This document shows positions 32,463-41,168 of a stretch of DNA of 41,168 bases, one piece after another (within the stretch, counting starts at the first letter, position 1; each line of letters starts with the position of its first letter). Source of the DNA: Bacillota bacterium. Lineage in GTDB: Bacteria > Bacillota > SHA-98 > UBA4971. The position numbers were made by a program, and so were the translations under genes. The notes beneath the pieces were generated by a model that saw nothing but the letters and a program-made list of their open reading frames with translations, searched no databases and was not told the DNA's origin. The stretch spans positions 1 to 41,168 of the forward strand of contig DUVA01000251.1 of assembly GCA_012841305.1 (NCBI GenBank). The letters are read 5' to 3'.

Positions 32463-34669
32463 GGATTCTTTTCCGGATTCTTTTCCGGAGTCCCTGCAAC
32501 TAATATACGGGCTTCACCCGGACCTAAGTCGAAAACCTCAAGTCTGCCTCCGGCGACTTCGTGTGCCTGCCCTGTAAAAGCGTCAACAAAGACCGTGCCG
32601 TCACTGACACTGTCCATAGCAAGGTCTACCGATACGCCGGTATCCCCTGCACACACTGCCACTACTACCGTTTCTCCCTCATAATGACGGGAAAATGCGA
32701 AAGATCGTGTCGGATCATCCACCAACAACCAGCGCATGTTTCCGCGCCTCAGCGCAATGCTGCTCTTTCGAAGGCGAATTAGGCCTTTATATAGCTGGAG
32801 GAGCTCTCGATCTTGTTTGGATTCATCCCAAACCATTGTCCCACGGCATCCCGGGTCCTTGGAGCCCCTCATCCCGATTTCGTCTCCGTAGTAGACTATA
32901 GGTGCGCCCGGATAAGTCATCTGGAAAACGATTGCAGGTACCATCAGGTTCTTGTTTCCGCGAAACGCGGTATACACTCGCTCCGTGTCATGGCTGCCCA
33001 GCAAGTTCAGAAGAACCATCGACGCGGCATCAGGATAATCTGCCCTCGTAGACTCAAGCCTGCCCATAAAATCCGAGGCCTTGCAGGTTTTCCTTGCAAA
33101 AAAGTCCAAAACTGCGTCACGGAATACATAATTCATTACTGCATCGAACTGATCTCCCTGAAGCCAAGCACTTCCGTTGTGCCAGATTTCACCGACGATA
33201 TATGCATCAGGATTGATCCCCTTGACATGGTCACGAAATTCTCTCCAGAAAAAGTGGCCGATTTCATTAGGGACATCCAGTCGCCATCCGTCGACTCCTA
33301 ATTCCATCCAATATGTGACTACGTCCAAGATGTAGCTGCGCACCTCAGGGTTTTCCATGTTAAGCTGAGGCAGATCGGGAAATCCCCACCATGCCTCATA
33401 ATTGGGTTTTGGTGACCTACGGATTGGGAAATCATGAATATGGTACCAGTTTACATAACGTGAATCTCGCCCTTTTGCTACGATATCCTGAAAAGCCCAG
33501 AAGTTGTATCCTGTGTGATTGAAAACTCCATCTAGGATGACCTTGATTCCCGCAGCGTGAAGAGCTGATACCATTTCCTTGAACTTATCCAGGCCCCCAA
33601 AACTCGGATCAATCTTCATGTAGTCAGATGTATCGTATTTGTGATTTGAAGGCGCCTCAAAAATGGGATTAAACCAAATTGCAGTAATCCCAAGCTCCTC
33701 AAGGTAGGAAATATTGTCTATGACTCCCTGGAAGTCGCCGCCGAAGAAATTGCCGGTTGTCGGAGTCCCACCCCAGCTACGAACAGCAAATGGATCGTTC
33801 GCCGGGTCGCCGTTTGCAAATCTCTCAGGAAATATCTGATAGAACACGGCATCCTTCACCCATTCCGGGGTCTGAAACACAGAAAGGCCGGCGAGATCCA
33901 GCTCAAACCCGTCATCGGCACCGGGTGCATACCTGTTTGCACCTGCAGGCGAGTACCAAATCCTCGTATCACCGTCTTCCAGCACAAATCGATAACATAG
34001 AAGCCCGTGAGATGCGGGGATCACAGCCCGATAGTACGTAAAGCCCCCGGCAGTTGCATAAGGCTCCATGGGAATGCTTCCTCTGACGCTGCCACGCGCC
34101 TGATTGTCGAAGCCGTCAGCGCACCCCTCATGACTAGAGAGATTCAACGCGTATTCCATCCGCACTCTCTCAACGTCAGATGTCCTCGTCCGCAGCCTGA
34201 CTGCAACGGTTGTGCTGCCTTCACGTTCGACATAGGGGGACGCATTCTCATGCCAGAGGGCTTCAGTCACTATCTGACCATCCCCGGCACTGCACTCGGC
34301 TTTCAGCAACTCTGTATCACCCACTATGACGACGGAATTTCGTCCCCCATAACCATCATCACGGAACGCCTCCGCTTTCATGTCTGTCACCCACACCGTC
34401 CCATCAACGACAAACTTATACTGATGCTCTCCTCGAGGTAAACTCAACACTATCTTCCATATGCCGTCACCGTCCGCATCTTCCATAGGCGTGGCGGTTA
34501 TGCTCCAATTATTGAATGTGCCGGCCAAACAGACAGATCTCCCAGGACGTCCTGGCATGAATGTAAACTCTACCTCGAAAGTCTTGCTTTCCGCCGGCCA
34601 ACCCAGAAACGAAATAACGATTATCAGTATACTATATACAAATACGTTCCGCATGACAGCTTTGGACAT
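32459..34669 (-). CDS. GH13 neopullulanase/cyclomaltodextrinase-like alpha-amylase, exported
   Basis: Hydrolyses alpha-1,4 (and possibly alpha-1,6) glucan bonds outside the membrane. 736 residues. Signal peptide NVFVYSILIIVISFLGWPAES; a CBM48-like domain at ~30-115 (CLAGTFNNW); a CBM34-like N domain at ~135-250; the GH13 barrel from ~270. Catalytic residues are Asp465 (DGWRLD), Glu494 (IVGEIWH) and Asp561 (LLGSHDTER); region I is DGVFNHTG. Two N-terminal sandwich modules are more than usual. Start is at MSKAVM with GGAGGT upstream. The C terminus ends in a duplicated EKNPEKNP. It follows the GH57 gene by 147 bp in one operon. Confidence 0.92.
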   Translation of the reverse strand: MSKAVMRNVFVYSILIIVISFLGWPAESKTFEVEFTFMPGRPGRSVCLAGTFNNWSITATPMEDADGDGIWKIVLSLPRGEHQYKFVVDGTVWVTDMKAEAFRDDGYGGRNSVVIVGDTELLKAECSAGDGQIVTEALWHENASPYVEREGSTTVAVRLRTRTSDVERVRMEYALNLSSHEGCADGFDNQARGSVRGSIPMEPYATAGGFTYYRAVIPASHGLLCYRFVLEDGDTRIWYSPAGANRYAPGADDGFELDLAGLSVFQTPEWVKDAVFYQIFPERFANGDPANDPFAVRSWGGTPTTGNFFGGDFQGVIDNISYLEELGITAIWFNPIFEAPSNHKYDTSDYMKIDPSFGGLDKFKEMVSALHAAGIKVILDGVFNHTGYNFWAFQDIVAKGRDSRYVNWYHIHDFPIRRSPKPNYEAWWGFPDLPQLNMENPEVRSYILDVVTYWMELGVDGWRLDVPNEIGHFFWREFRDHVKGINPDAYIVGEIWHNGSAWLQGDQFDAVMNYVFRDAVLDFFARKTCKASDFMGRLESTRADYPDAASMVLLNLLGSHDTERVYTAFRGNKNLMVPAIVFQMTYPGAPIVYYGDEIGMRGSKDPGCRGTMVWDESKQDRELLQLYKGLIRLRKSSIALRRGNMRWLLVDDPTRSFAFSRHYEGETVVVAVCAGDTGVSVDLAMDSVSDGTVFVDAFTGQAHEVAGGRLEVFDLGPGEARILVAGTPEKNPEKNP

Positions 34670-34816
34670 ATACTTGACCTCCGCTCCGTCAAAGACCGCG
34701 CACTCCCCATGCGAACCCGGGGGCTCCACACCCTAAGACCCTTGGCCTCTTGCCTACAACCCCCGGGAATTACAGCATGAGGTAAACTTGGGCTGTCCCG
34801 GAACCGGGCTTAGCCT

Positions 34817-37800
34817 TCACTCCTTGGAACCATATACCATTGGCACTTCAGCCAACGTACCGGCATCTACATCATACGCCCCTAAAATCTCCTCCTGAGT
34901 CATTCCCAAAGGGGCCAGGAGATCCAAGACATTTGGATCGATGTGTGAATCGTGTCCGCCTCCAAGCCTCCACTCTTGCGCAGTCTCCAGGACTTCCCTC
35001 ACCCTGAGGTTGCCGGTGGCAGCATAACCCTCCTGACTCAGTATGAATACCTGGTACCCCCAATGGGGTTCCGGCTCGCCCAGGACAGATTTTGGCACAT
35101 GGATGGAGATAACGTTGTTTAAAGTGTCCACGCTGACTCTGACCGCTCCGTCAAGTTCTCTCCCGTCAGATGTGAAAATCCTTTGCATCCAGCCTTCCAT
35201 CCAAATGGCGTACTCCCATGCGCATTCCGGTGAGAAGGTCACGTTCCTTCCGCCTAGGGCGTCAGTCTCTCCTGAATTAGGCTTGCCGTCAGTATCAATG
35301 TAAATGTCGATGGTTTGCAGTGATACTCCAATCGGCGAGTTCCATGGATTGGTAATCTCGCCTGAAAACTGAACCTGAAATACGATGTCATCTTGTACGT
35401 CCAGCACTTCGAAGGATAGCATGTCAAACACACCCGGCGTGAATACCTGGCTCAACGGATATGTATACGTGCCTGGGCCGTAGTCATCGCCTTGGGGATC
35501 ATCCCACTTGAACAGGGTCGTTCCTCGGACGACTTCAGGCACCCTGACCGCACAAGGGCCTTCACAAGGAATCATGTCTACATTCTTCCCTTCTTGTGAA
35601 GCCACTGCAGCAATGCTCACAACATCCCCAGGCCTCAGATTGATATCTGCAAACGGTAGCTGTATCTCGATAGTCTGATTCACGCCTGATGTGGTTAGGG
35701 GCCTTGCCTCGACCCACGCTTCATTGCCGTCAGCGAACGCCAGGCGCGCTTTTGCAGTACCTGGTTCGGTTACCTTGTCAAAATCCACAAGCACCTCAGT
35801 ACCGGGAGAAAACCCGATTACTGTCGCATCAGGGCCTTCCCTGCTCCACCTTGGCATGCTGTTGAGTTCGGGCAATCTGGGATTGGCAAGATACAAAGCC
35901 ACTGCCAAATCAGTTTCATAGACATCTTTCAGTCCGCCTCTGACATCGATACGAACATAGAGGTTTTCTGCGTCAACTCCCAGCCACAAGGCGCGGAGAA
36001 TGTTCTTGCCCTCCCCGCCGGCGAGCATGGCAGCCCCTTGCTTAAAGTAAAGAGCTGCTTCGTTCCACTCACCTGCCTGGATTAGGCCGTCAACTTCAAC
36101 CTCTCTCATGAAATCCTTCATCTTCTCATTGGGAACTGCAGGCTCCTTCGGAATAATCGGCATGTATAGGTATCCCGGCACCGGCCGGCCTATGTATGAA
36201 TAGACATTTTGCAGATGAATCCGGAAAAGCTCATCGAAGGCATGGTCTTGCCCGGAATCCTGGTCATCCCCGTACCACCAGAACCAATCACTGCCTTCAG
36301 CTGCATAGAACTCATCCCATGCTTTCTCAAGCGCATCCATCTCTTTCGCGTCTGGCTTTCGTGTGGCCGCTTCCTGAGTATAGTCAGCCAAGGCCTTCCT
36401 GGCTTTAGCAAGGTAATCCCAAGCTCTGTTCTCCTCGGTTTCGCCTATCCACGTCTCAAGGTTGCTGTCAATCCACGACCCTGTGAAAAGCTTGGGGAGC
36501 TTTGCGGTGGCAGGATGCTCCTTCAGGAATTCACTTACTGTCACAGTTTTGAACTCAGGATCGCTGTCAAGCATCGTGTAGAGGGCATGGAGGAACTCCT
36601 TGCCGTCATTCTCGTAGTATTCCCAACAGTTTTCTCCGTCAAGAGCAATAGTCACAATGTGCGGGCCTGGTTCGCCGATTAAGTCAAGCTTGACTTTCCT
36701 TAAATACTCCATGAAATCCCGAGCAGCAGCAGTGCCATTCATTCCAGAGTAACTGAACCCGACCTTATCAGACAATGCAATATCCCGGAACAGAATCGTG
36801 ACTGTCTTCCCGTTCTCTTCAACAAGGTAGGGCTTATACAGAAGATTCGGACGGGCTACGTTCCCTGCGCCGTCTCGCAAGCTTATCCCAAGAGAACGGG
36901 CAAGTATCCCTTCGCTTGATACCATCCACTGAAATCCGGCATCATGGACAAGCCCGACAATATCCTGGCCTACAGCTTGCTCAGAAGGCCACAGGCCCCT
37001 CGGCTTCCTGTCGAAATGATCCTCATATGACTTGATTGCCATCTGGAGTTGCGCTTCCACGTCCACAGGATATGCAAACAACTCCCCGGGAAGCTCCAGG
37101 TTGGGGCTGGCAATGCGTGCAAGGTTTACATCGTAAAGAAGAGGCATGATCGGATGATAAAACGGAGTGGTAGTCACTTCAATTTGCCCTCTATCCTGCA
37201 TCTCCTTGTGGAGTGGAATGACTTTCGCCACAATGTCCAGGTGTTTGGCTAAGACTATTTGCTTCTCATGCTCAGTGAAGCCTTCACCCTTTCTGACGAG
37301 GGCTTGAATAGCCGGGTCTTCCTCGATAAAATCGGGATCCAGCCAAGCCAGGTTGAACCACACCTGCAAATCTCTAAAGTCGTCCTCAGTAAATTTCTCG
37401 ATTGCCTCTGCAATTGAGCTGTCTGAGACAGTCTCTCCCCGTTTCTGCAGAAGCTGCCAATATCTCGGATGTGTTTTGATCATTCGCTCCCAATTTGCGT
37501 CAAAAAACCTTCTCAGGATAAACTCCTTATCGTCCCTTGTCAGACTGGACGCCGATTTCTCGCTGAGAATCAATTGGATATCCTTTGCGCCTGCTTCGTA
37601 TTCATCCAATTGAAGAATCAATGAGGGAACATAGTTGAATCCCAAATGCACATTGGGATAATCCGCGAGAATCGCAACCATATCATAGTAGTCCTTTGCC
37701 GCATGCATCCTGACCCACGGCATCATATACAATCCCGTAGCAGTGTTCTTGTAGAACGGTTGATGATTATGCCAGATAAGCGCCACATACAACGGCTCAT

Positions 37801-37888
37801 CTTGAGCTGTCACAAACCCAGACGCCAGCCCCACCACAACTGCCACAAGCAACACAAGTACCGGAGCTCTCACAATCCATCGTTTCAT
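34817..37888 (-). CDS. GH57 amylopullulanase-like glucan hydrolase, exported
   Basis: Large secreted glucan hydrolase of 1023 residues. Signal peptide ends at GFVTAQD. GH57 catalytic barrel (~30-550) shows HNHQP (40-44), TTPFYHPIMPLL (~239), GLWPSE with the nucleophile Glu303, and ALDGENCWEYY with acid/base Asp417. After a linker, residues ~600-770 form a DOMON/CBM9-like module. Residues ~785-990 match the glucodextranase C-terminal binding fold (VFDMLSFEVLDVQDDIVFQVQF, IDIYIDTDG). The combination is that of thermophile amylopullulanases. It is probably expressed from the promoter at 38191-38220 through a leader with 24-bp repeats. Confidence 0.93.
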   Translation of the reverse strand: MKRWIVRAPVLVLLVAVVVGLASGFVTAQDEPLYVALIWHNHQPFYKNTATGLYMMPWVRMHAAKDYYDMVAILADYPNVHLGFNYVPSLILQLDEYEAGAKDIQLILSEKSASSLTRDDKEFILRRFFDANWERMIKTHPRYWQLLQKRGETVSDSSIAEAIEKFTEDDFRDLQVWFNLAWLDPDFIEEDPAIQALVRKGEGFTEHEKQIVLAKHLDIVAKVIPLHKEMQDRGQIEVTTTPFYHPIMPLLYDVNLARIASPNLELPGELFAYPVDVEAQLQMAIKSYEDHFDRKPRGLWPSEQAVGQDIVGLVHDAGFQWMVSSEGILARSLGISLRDGAGNVARPNLLYKPYLVEENGKTVTILFRDIALSDKVGFSYSGMNGTAAARDFMEYLRKVKLDLIGEPGPHIVTIALDGENCWEYYENDGKEFLHALYTMLDSDPEFKTVTVSEFLKEHPATAKLPKLFTGSWIDSNLETWIGETEENRAWDYLAKARKALADYTQEAATRKPDAKEMDALEKAWDEFYAAEGSDWFWWYGDDQDSGQDHAFDELFRIHLQNVYSYIGRPVPGYLYMPIIPKEPAVPNEKMKDFMREVEVDGLIQAGEWNEAALYFKQGAAMLAGGEGKNILRALWLGVDAENLYVRIDVRGGLKDVYETDLAVALYLANPRLPELNSMPRWSREGPDATVIGFSPGTEVLVDFDKVTEPGTAKARLAFADGNEAWVEARPLTTSGVNQTIEIQLPFADINLRPGDVVSIAAVASQEGKNVDMIPCEGPCAVRVPEVVRGTTLFKWDDPQGDDYGPGTYTYPLSQVFTPGVFDMLSFEVLDVQDDIVFQVQFSGEITNPWNSPIGVSLQTIDIYIDTDGKPNSGETDALGGRNVTFSPECAWEYAIWMEGWMQRIFTSDGRELDGAVRVSVDTLNNVISIHVPKSVLGEPEPHWGYQVFILSQEGYAATGNLRVREVLETAQEWRLGGGHDSHIDPNVLDLLAPLGMTQEEILGAYDVDAGTLAEVPMVYGSKE

Positions 37889-37922
37889 GGCTTAGCGCTA
37901 CCTCCTTACATCTTTACACTCC

Positions 37923-38045
37923 AGGCTCACCTCTCAGTGGTAAGCCTAGGTTATCCTCTGGCGGCATGCCTAGCTCACCCCTCAGCAACACGCCTACGTC
38001 ATTCCCCAGCAGCAAGCCTGGGTTACCTCCGAGCGACACTGCCCC
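37923..38045 (-). repeat. Five-copy 24-bp tandem repeat in the GH57 leader
   Basis: Five diverged copies of a 24-bp unit, plus-strand pattern GGYTMHCCTCYSAGYRRYAMGCCTR, each ending in AGCCTA/GCCTG-like sequence. They lie 35-160 bp upstream of the GH57 start, within its probable leader. Each minus-strand copy contains a purine run such as GAGGTGAG or GAGGATAA. The stretch 38046-38190 holds nothing else I can name. Confidence 0.75.
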
Positions 38046-38190
38046 TCAGTAGAATCGAAACTTCATTCAACGTGCTTACATTTGAGCTCTCGAACGTATT
38101 TGCAGCCGATAGGACACCAATAGCAAGAAGCCAATGCAAGAAAGTACAGATAAACACAGTAGACTATAACGTTGTAGTGTCAACATAAAT

Positions 38191-38220
38191 ATTATCACAT
38201 TTCCATAGTATGCATGTCAA
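38191..38220 (-). promoter_or_regulatory. Probable promoter of the GH57-GH13 operon
   Basis: Minus-strand TTGACA (38215-38220), 18 bp, GATAAT (38191-38196), giving a leader of about 300 nt that contains the 24-bp repeats. A second TTGACA at 38178-38183 has no matching -10. Confidence 0.55.
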
Positions 38221-38313
38221 GGATGAGTCTGTAATAGGTGGTGGGCAGATGGCAATATAGCCTTATAAGCTGTCTGAGACAATCTCGTCCTGAAGCGCGT
38301 GTAGAATAAGGAC

Positions 38314-38336
38314 GCCCGGGCCTCGCAAGCCCGGGC
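38314..38336 (-). terminator. Strong hairpin downstream of the nucleotidase gene
   Basis: GCCCGGG (38314-38320) pairs with CCCGGGC (38330-38336). On the minus strand it is followed by GTCCTTATTC, a poor T-run. It lies ~160 bp beyond the nucleotidase stop and may stop readthrough toward the GH57 promoter. No gene is supported between 38221 and 38494. Confidence 0.5.
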
Positions 38337-38494
38337 ACATATCATGGTGATCTCCTCATCGTTAGACTTCTGTGGTTGAGCCTGTCTGGTCACGCTCCTC
38401 TGATCAGGCTTACCCGGCATAAGGCCACTGGTCAAGTTCATCCCAGAACGCCTTGGGCCTTATCTAGAACACCACGCAACTCCTATATGCAATG

Positions 38495-40030
38495 CTACTT
38501 CGCAACTATCCTTCCTTCAATCCCAGGGGACACCTTGTCCAACTGCTCAATGTATCTTACGAATACGTCGCGCAGCATTTCGCCTGAGGAGAAAATGACC
38601 TTGCAGTCCTTAAGCATGTCGTAGCCGTCCCCGCCTGCAGCGACAAAATCATTTGTGGCAACTGTGTATACCTTCTTCTCGTCCAGTGGCTTGTTGTCCA
38701 CTAACACAGACACCACACGTTCCCCTGGAGCTTTAGCAGGATCGAACTCAAACGACAAGCCGGACACCTGGAGAAATGCGCCTAGTTGATTTGGATACTC
38801 ACTTACAGATCTTTCTAAGGCAGCTCTAATATCAGCCCCGGCTACCTCTAATACTACAAGGGTGTTGTCAAACGGTAGGACAGTAAATACATCCCCCACT
38901 GTGATAAGCCCTTCGCCAATAGAGGCCCGAAGTCCGCCGCCATTCGTCAGACCAATATCGGCAGCACCGGCTTCACGCATAACATCGGCAACAAGGTTCC
39001 CAAGATTAGTCTCTCTCGTCCTGACGTTGGCACGTTCACCGTCAAGAGCAGTGGCCGCCTCACCGATGACCTCCGAGAGCTTCGCCTCGAGTTCCTTGTT
39101 ATATGTCCGGATAATCTCGCCTATCCTACTGTCTTCCACAACCTCAGGCCCACAAGGAATCAGAGCGCCTGCGTAGTCAGTGACCTTTCCGTTTTCATAG
39201 CTCACTTCAAGACTACCCAGTGCTTGTGCGTGTTCACCTGCTTGGACTATTATTGTACTTGCGACCATCTCAGGTTTATCCAGTTTCGTATGGCTGTGTC
39301 CGCCGACGATGATATCAATCCCCGGAACCTTGCTGGCAAGCAACCTGTCATCATCGTACCCGATGTGAGTAAGTCCGATGACAAGGTCGACCTTCTCTTG
39401 ATCTCTAAGGTATGGAACCATCCAACTTGAGACTCTTATTGGATCGAGGAACTCCAAGCCCTCGACGTTCTTTGGGTGCGTTACCGTAGGCGTGTCAATC
39501 GGAGTTAACCCGAATATGCCGATCCTCTTTCCGCCGACAGACAGGATCAATGCACCTGGAAAGAGCACGCGCCTGCTATCTGCCTGGATCGTGTTTGCTG
39601 AAAGAAACGTGAAGTTCGCCTCTTCAGCTCTCTTGAGCAATACGGACTGCCCATAGTTAAATTCGTGGTTGCCTATAGCCATAGCATCGACGCCAATGGC
39701 TCCCAAAGCTTCCACCATAGGGGTACCTTCGAACAAGTTGACAATATTGGTCCCGTGAAGTGCATCCCCTGCATTTAGGATAATTACATTGCCTGCCTTC
39801 TCTCCCACAATATCCTCTACGAGTGTCGCAAGTTTAATTACTCCGCCGACAAGCGCGTCAGAGTCCGCTGCTTTGAAAGACTCGAGCCTGCCATGGATAT
39901 CATTCATGTAGAGGATGACGACCTCGTCCTCACCTGCAGCTGCTACACATACAGATGAAACACAAAGGATCATCAATGCGACCACAAGAGTCGATAAACG
40001 AAGACTACTCCTCTTTGGTATCCTTAACAT
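38495..40030 (-). CDS. Exported 5'-nucleotidase / UDP-sugar hydrolase family protein
   Basis: Two-domain metallophosphoesterase of 511 residues that dephosphorylates nucleotides outside the membrane. Signal peptide STLVVALMILCVSSVCVAAAG. The N-terminal domain has metal ligands in YMNDIHGRLES, NAGDALHG, GNHEFNYG, GLTHIGYDDD and VGGHSHT. The C-terminal domain has the substrate-binding NGGGLRASIGEG and ATNDFVAAGGDGYD. No cell-wall anchor is visible at the C terminus. GGGAGG stands 9 bp before the ATG. It is preceded by a 32-codon small ORF. Confidence 0.93.
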   Translation of the reverse strand: MLRIPKRSSLRLSTLVVALMILCVSSVCVAAAGEDEVVILYMNDIHGRLESFKAADSDALVGGVIKLATLVEDIVGEKAGNVIILNAGDALHGTNIVNLFEGTPMVEALGAIGVDAMAIGNHEFNYGQSVLLKRAEEANFTFLSANTIQADSRRVLFPGALILSVGGKRIGIFGLTPIDTPTVTHPKNVEGLEFLDPIRVSSWMVPYLRDQEKVDLVIGLTHIGYDDDRLLASKVPGIDIIVGGHSHTKLDKPEMVASTIIVQAGEHAQALGSLEVSYENGKVTDYAGALIPCGPEVVEDSRIGEIIRTYNKELEAKLSEVIGEAATALDGERANVRTRETNLGNLVADVMREAGAADIGLTNGGGLRASIGEGLITVGDVFTVLPFDNTLVVLEVAGADIRAALERSVSEYPNQLGAFLQVSGLSFEFDPAKAPGERVVSVLVDNKPLDEKKVYTVATNDFVAAGGDGYDMLKDCKVIFSSGEMLRDVFVRYIEQLDKVSPGIEGRIVAK

Positions 40031-40066
40031 ATACGACCCTCCCAGATAAGTTTTCTGAATCCTACA

Positions 40067-40165
40067 TTACTTATTCTCCGAAGGCCATTTTTTCCCTGCA
40101 TAGGTTTCATTCTCCATCAATCTGAATCGCTCCCGCCTGACATCTCTGAGGCTTTTCTGCTCCAC
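40067..40165 (-). CDS. Small hypothetical protein, 32 residues
   Basis: A short ORF starting at GTG with AAGGAG six bases upstream: MEQKSLRDVRRERFRLMENE and on to a lysine-rich C terminus. It is charged, predicted helical, and ends 36 bp before the nucleotidase start. The longer track ORF (from 40258) has no ribosome site. No family recognised. The good ribosome site is the main reason to list it. Confidence 0.4.
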   Translation of the reverse strand: MEQKSLRDVRRERFRLMENETYAGKKWPSENK

Positions 40166-40403
40166 GGGGATCTCCTTGGCCTGCCTGACCTGGCCTGACT
40201 GACAAGCTATCTTATCAGTGCCGCCCCAGTCCAATGCGAGAAAGCATCCTGACATCACGAAATAATAGGGAATAGGAGTAGGGAATGCGTGAAAACTAAA
40301 CAGGAAGTTTACGAAAGACTTCCACAGTAGATCAGTGGTAGATCAGTGTTGGATAAGCGGAACAGTGGATAAGCGGATGGCGAGTGAATCAGTGGTGGAC
40401 AAA

Positions 40404-40481
<78 letters not shown>

Positions 40482-40799
40482 AATATCAAACCTGAAACCA
40501 CTCGACGGCAGCCCGTCTTTTATCGACAACGATAGTATACGCGAACGCCGACCCCGTGTCAAACCCCAGTCCTTTGTCACGCCCGCGCCTGTCGCAAGGG
40601 AGACCTGAGGGAAGTTGATGAGGGCACGGGGTGCAGGAATTCCCCAAGCCATAGAGCGCAATATATTCTGAACCAGTGTAAAGACTGCAAGGGAGCAATT
40701 GGAAGAGGTTGTCGGATATTCGAAAATGCCGAATCAGTCGGGATGTCTCGTGGAATTAGTCGAGGTGTCTCAACGTGTCCGGTTTCCGATCACAGATTC

Positions 40800-40850
40800 G
40801 AAAGTGTCAATGCCCCCCATACACCGAAGGTGGGAGCTATTGACGCTTTC
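40800..40850. other. Imperfect inverted repeat flanking the palindrome array
   Basis: GAAAGTGTCAAT (40800-40811) and ATTGACGCTTTC (40839-40850) match in 11 of 12 positions as an inverted repeat, with CCCCCCAT/GTGGGAG pairing inside. It lies just before the 19-bp array and might mark the end of a mobile element. Confidence 0.4.
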
Positions 40851-40863
40851 GGTTAACATGAAC

Positions 40864-41120
40864 ATGGTCGATTCTCGACCACATTTTTCAAAAAGCTGGT
40901 CCATTTTCAACCACCTTTTGGGATTTCTGCAGCAAAAAGCTGGCAAGTGGTCGGTTTTCGACCACCCCCAACGGCAATAGTGGTTGAGTTTCGACCACAC
41001 TTTTGGGCTGAAGAGGGATTCTGATAGCTCTTTGAGGCTCAGGTGGAAGGTTTTCTACCACTTTTTTGGAAAAGGTGGTAACTTTTCGCCCACCTTTCTG
41101 AAAAATGTGGTCGATTTCCT
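40864..41120. repeat. Array of seven 19-bp palindromes, GTGGTCGRTTTTCGACCAC
   Basis: Copies begin at 40864, 40896, 40947, 40980, 41043, 41075 and (half) 41107, giving steps of 32, 51, 33, 63, 32 and 32 bp. The best copy is GTGGTCG-GTTTT-CGACCAC (40947-40965). Most copies are followed by a T-run (ATTTTT, CTTTT, ACTTTT, TTTTTT). No gene lies between 40482 and the window end. IS21-family ends carry multiple internal repeats bound by transposase and this may be one; an array of terminator-like hairpins is the alternative. Confidence 0.75.
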
Positions 41121-41168
41121 AGCAGCGCTCTCCCGCTGAACCCGTTTCCCAGGTTGAGGTGTTCTATA

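Noticed and set aside
38217-38441. 74-codon minus-strand ORF with an internal ATG after GAGGAG
   Set aside because: The coding stretch is made by reading through the GCCCGGGC terminator-like hairpin; composition looks random despite a good ribosome site.
40864-41120. CRISPR array
   Set aside because: Repeats are only 19 bp, differ from copy to copy, and the intervals are ~13 bp or longer and contain T-runs, unlike CRISPR spacers; no cas gene is present.

Overview
The window looks like chromosomal DNA of an anaerobic, probably spore-forming member of the Bacillota (Clostridia-like). The grounds are a CotF-type coat protein, a T-box leader, strong GGAGG ribosome binding sites with frequent GTG/TTG starts, a PerR / superoxide reductase / peroxiredoxin cluster, ferredoxin-domain MinD ATPases, and two tRNA genes with encoded CCA. 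No taxon can be fixed from the sequence alone. Most genes lie on the minus strand.

Layout. (1) 1-2.8 kb: a non-coding region with a degenerate ~52-bp palindromic tandem repeat, then a plus-strand pair, 3-hydroxyacyl-CoA dehydrogenase and acetate kinase. (2) 2.8-11.5 kb, minus: an eight-gene carbohydrate operon read as GntR regulator, two sugar ABC permeases, binding protein, SIS protein, NAGK-like kinase, second SIS protein, and a large cytoplasmic glycosidase-like protein. It reads as import, phosphorylation and breakdown of an amino-sugar-containing glycan, but the substrate is unknown. (3) 11.6-16.8 kb, minus: a metal/iron-sulfur cluster of DUF134 regulator, GRG-repeat DUF5320-like protein, Mrp ATPase, two NifX/NifB-like proteins and two ferredoxin-MinD ATPases. 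Its make-up resembles the orange-protein (orp) systems of sulfate reducers. Four near-identical palindromes sit at its two promoters. (4) 17.2-20.7 kb: a NicO/RcnA-like transporter (plus), gamma-glutamyltransferase and a GH130 enzyme (minus).

(5) 20.7-26.8 kb: a candidate structured RNA, a CotF-like protein, a SpoT-type HD hydrolase, an exported repeat protein, a 4-oxalocrotonate tautomerase, then an oxidative-stress operon perR-prx-dfx with Fur/PerR-type inverted repeats upstream, and an HD-GYP protein. (6) 26.9-29.4 kb: a lipoprotein / FtsX-like permease / ATPase export operon. (7) 29.9-32.5 kb: tRNA-Arg(UCU) and an amino-acid ABC pair (permease and binding protein, no ATPase) behind a full T-box leader with its own promoter. 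(8) 32.5-38.2 kb: an extracellular alpha-glucan operon (GH57 amylopullulanase-like and GH13 neopullulanase-like) whose leader carries a 24-bp tandem repeat. (9) 38.5-41.2 kb: exported 5'-nucleotidase, a 32-codon small ORF, tRNA-Pro(UGG), and at the right edge a striking array of 19-bp palindromes spaced mostly in steps of ~32 bp, perhaps the end of an IS21-type element.

Taken together the window describes an anaerobe that degrades alpha-glucans outside the cell, imports and phosphorylates amino sugars, makes ATP through acetate kinase, and detoxifies oxygen with superoxide reductase and peroxiredoxin. The most novel material is the SIS-kinase-SIS-glycosidase operon, the palindrome-controlled orp-like cluster, and the three unexplained repeat or structure regions.
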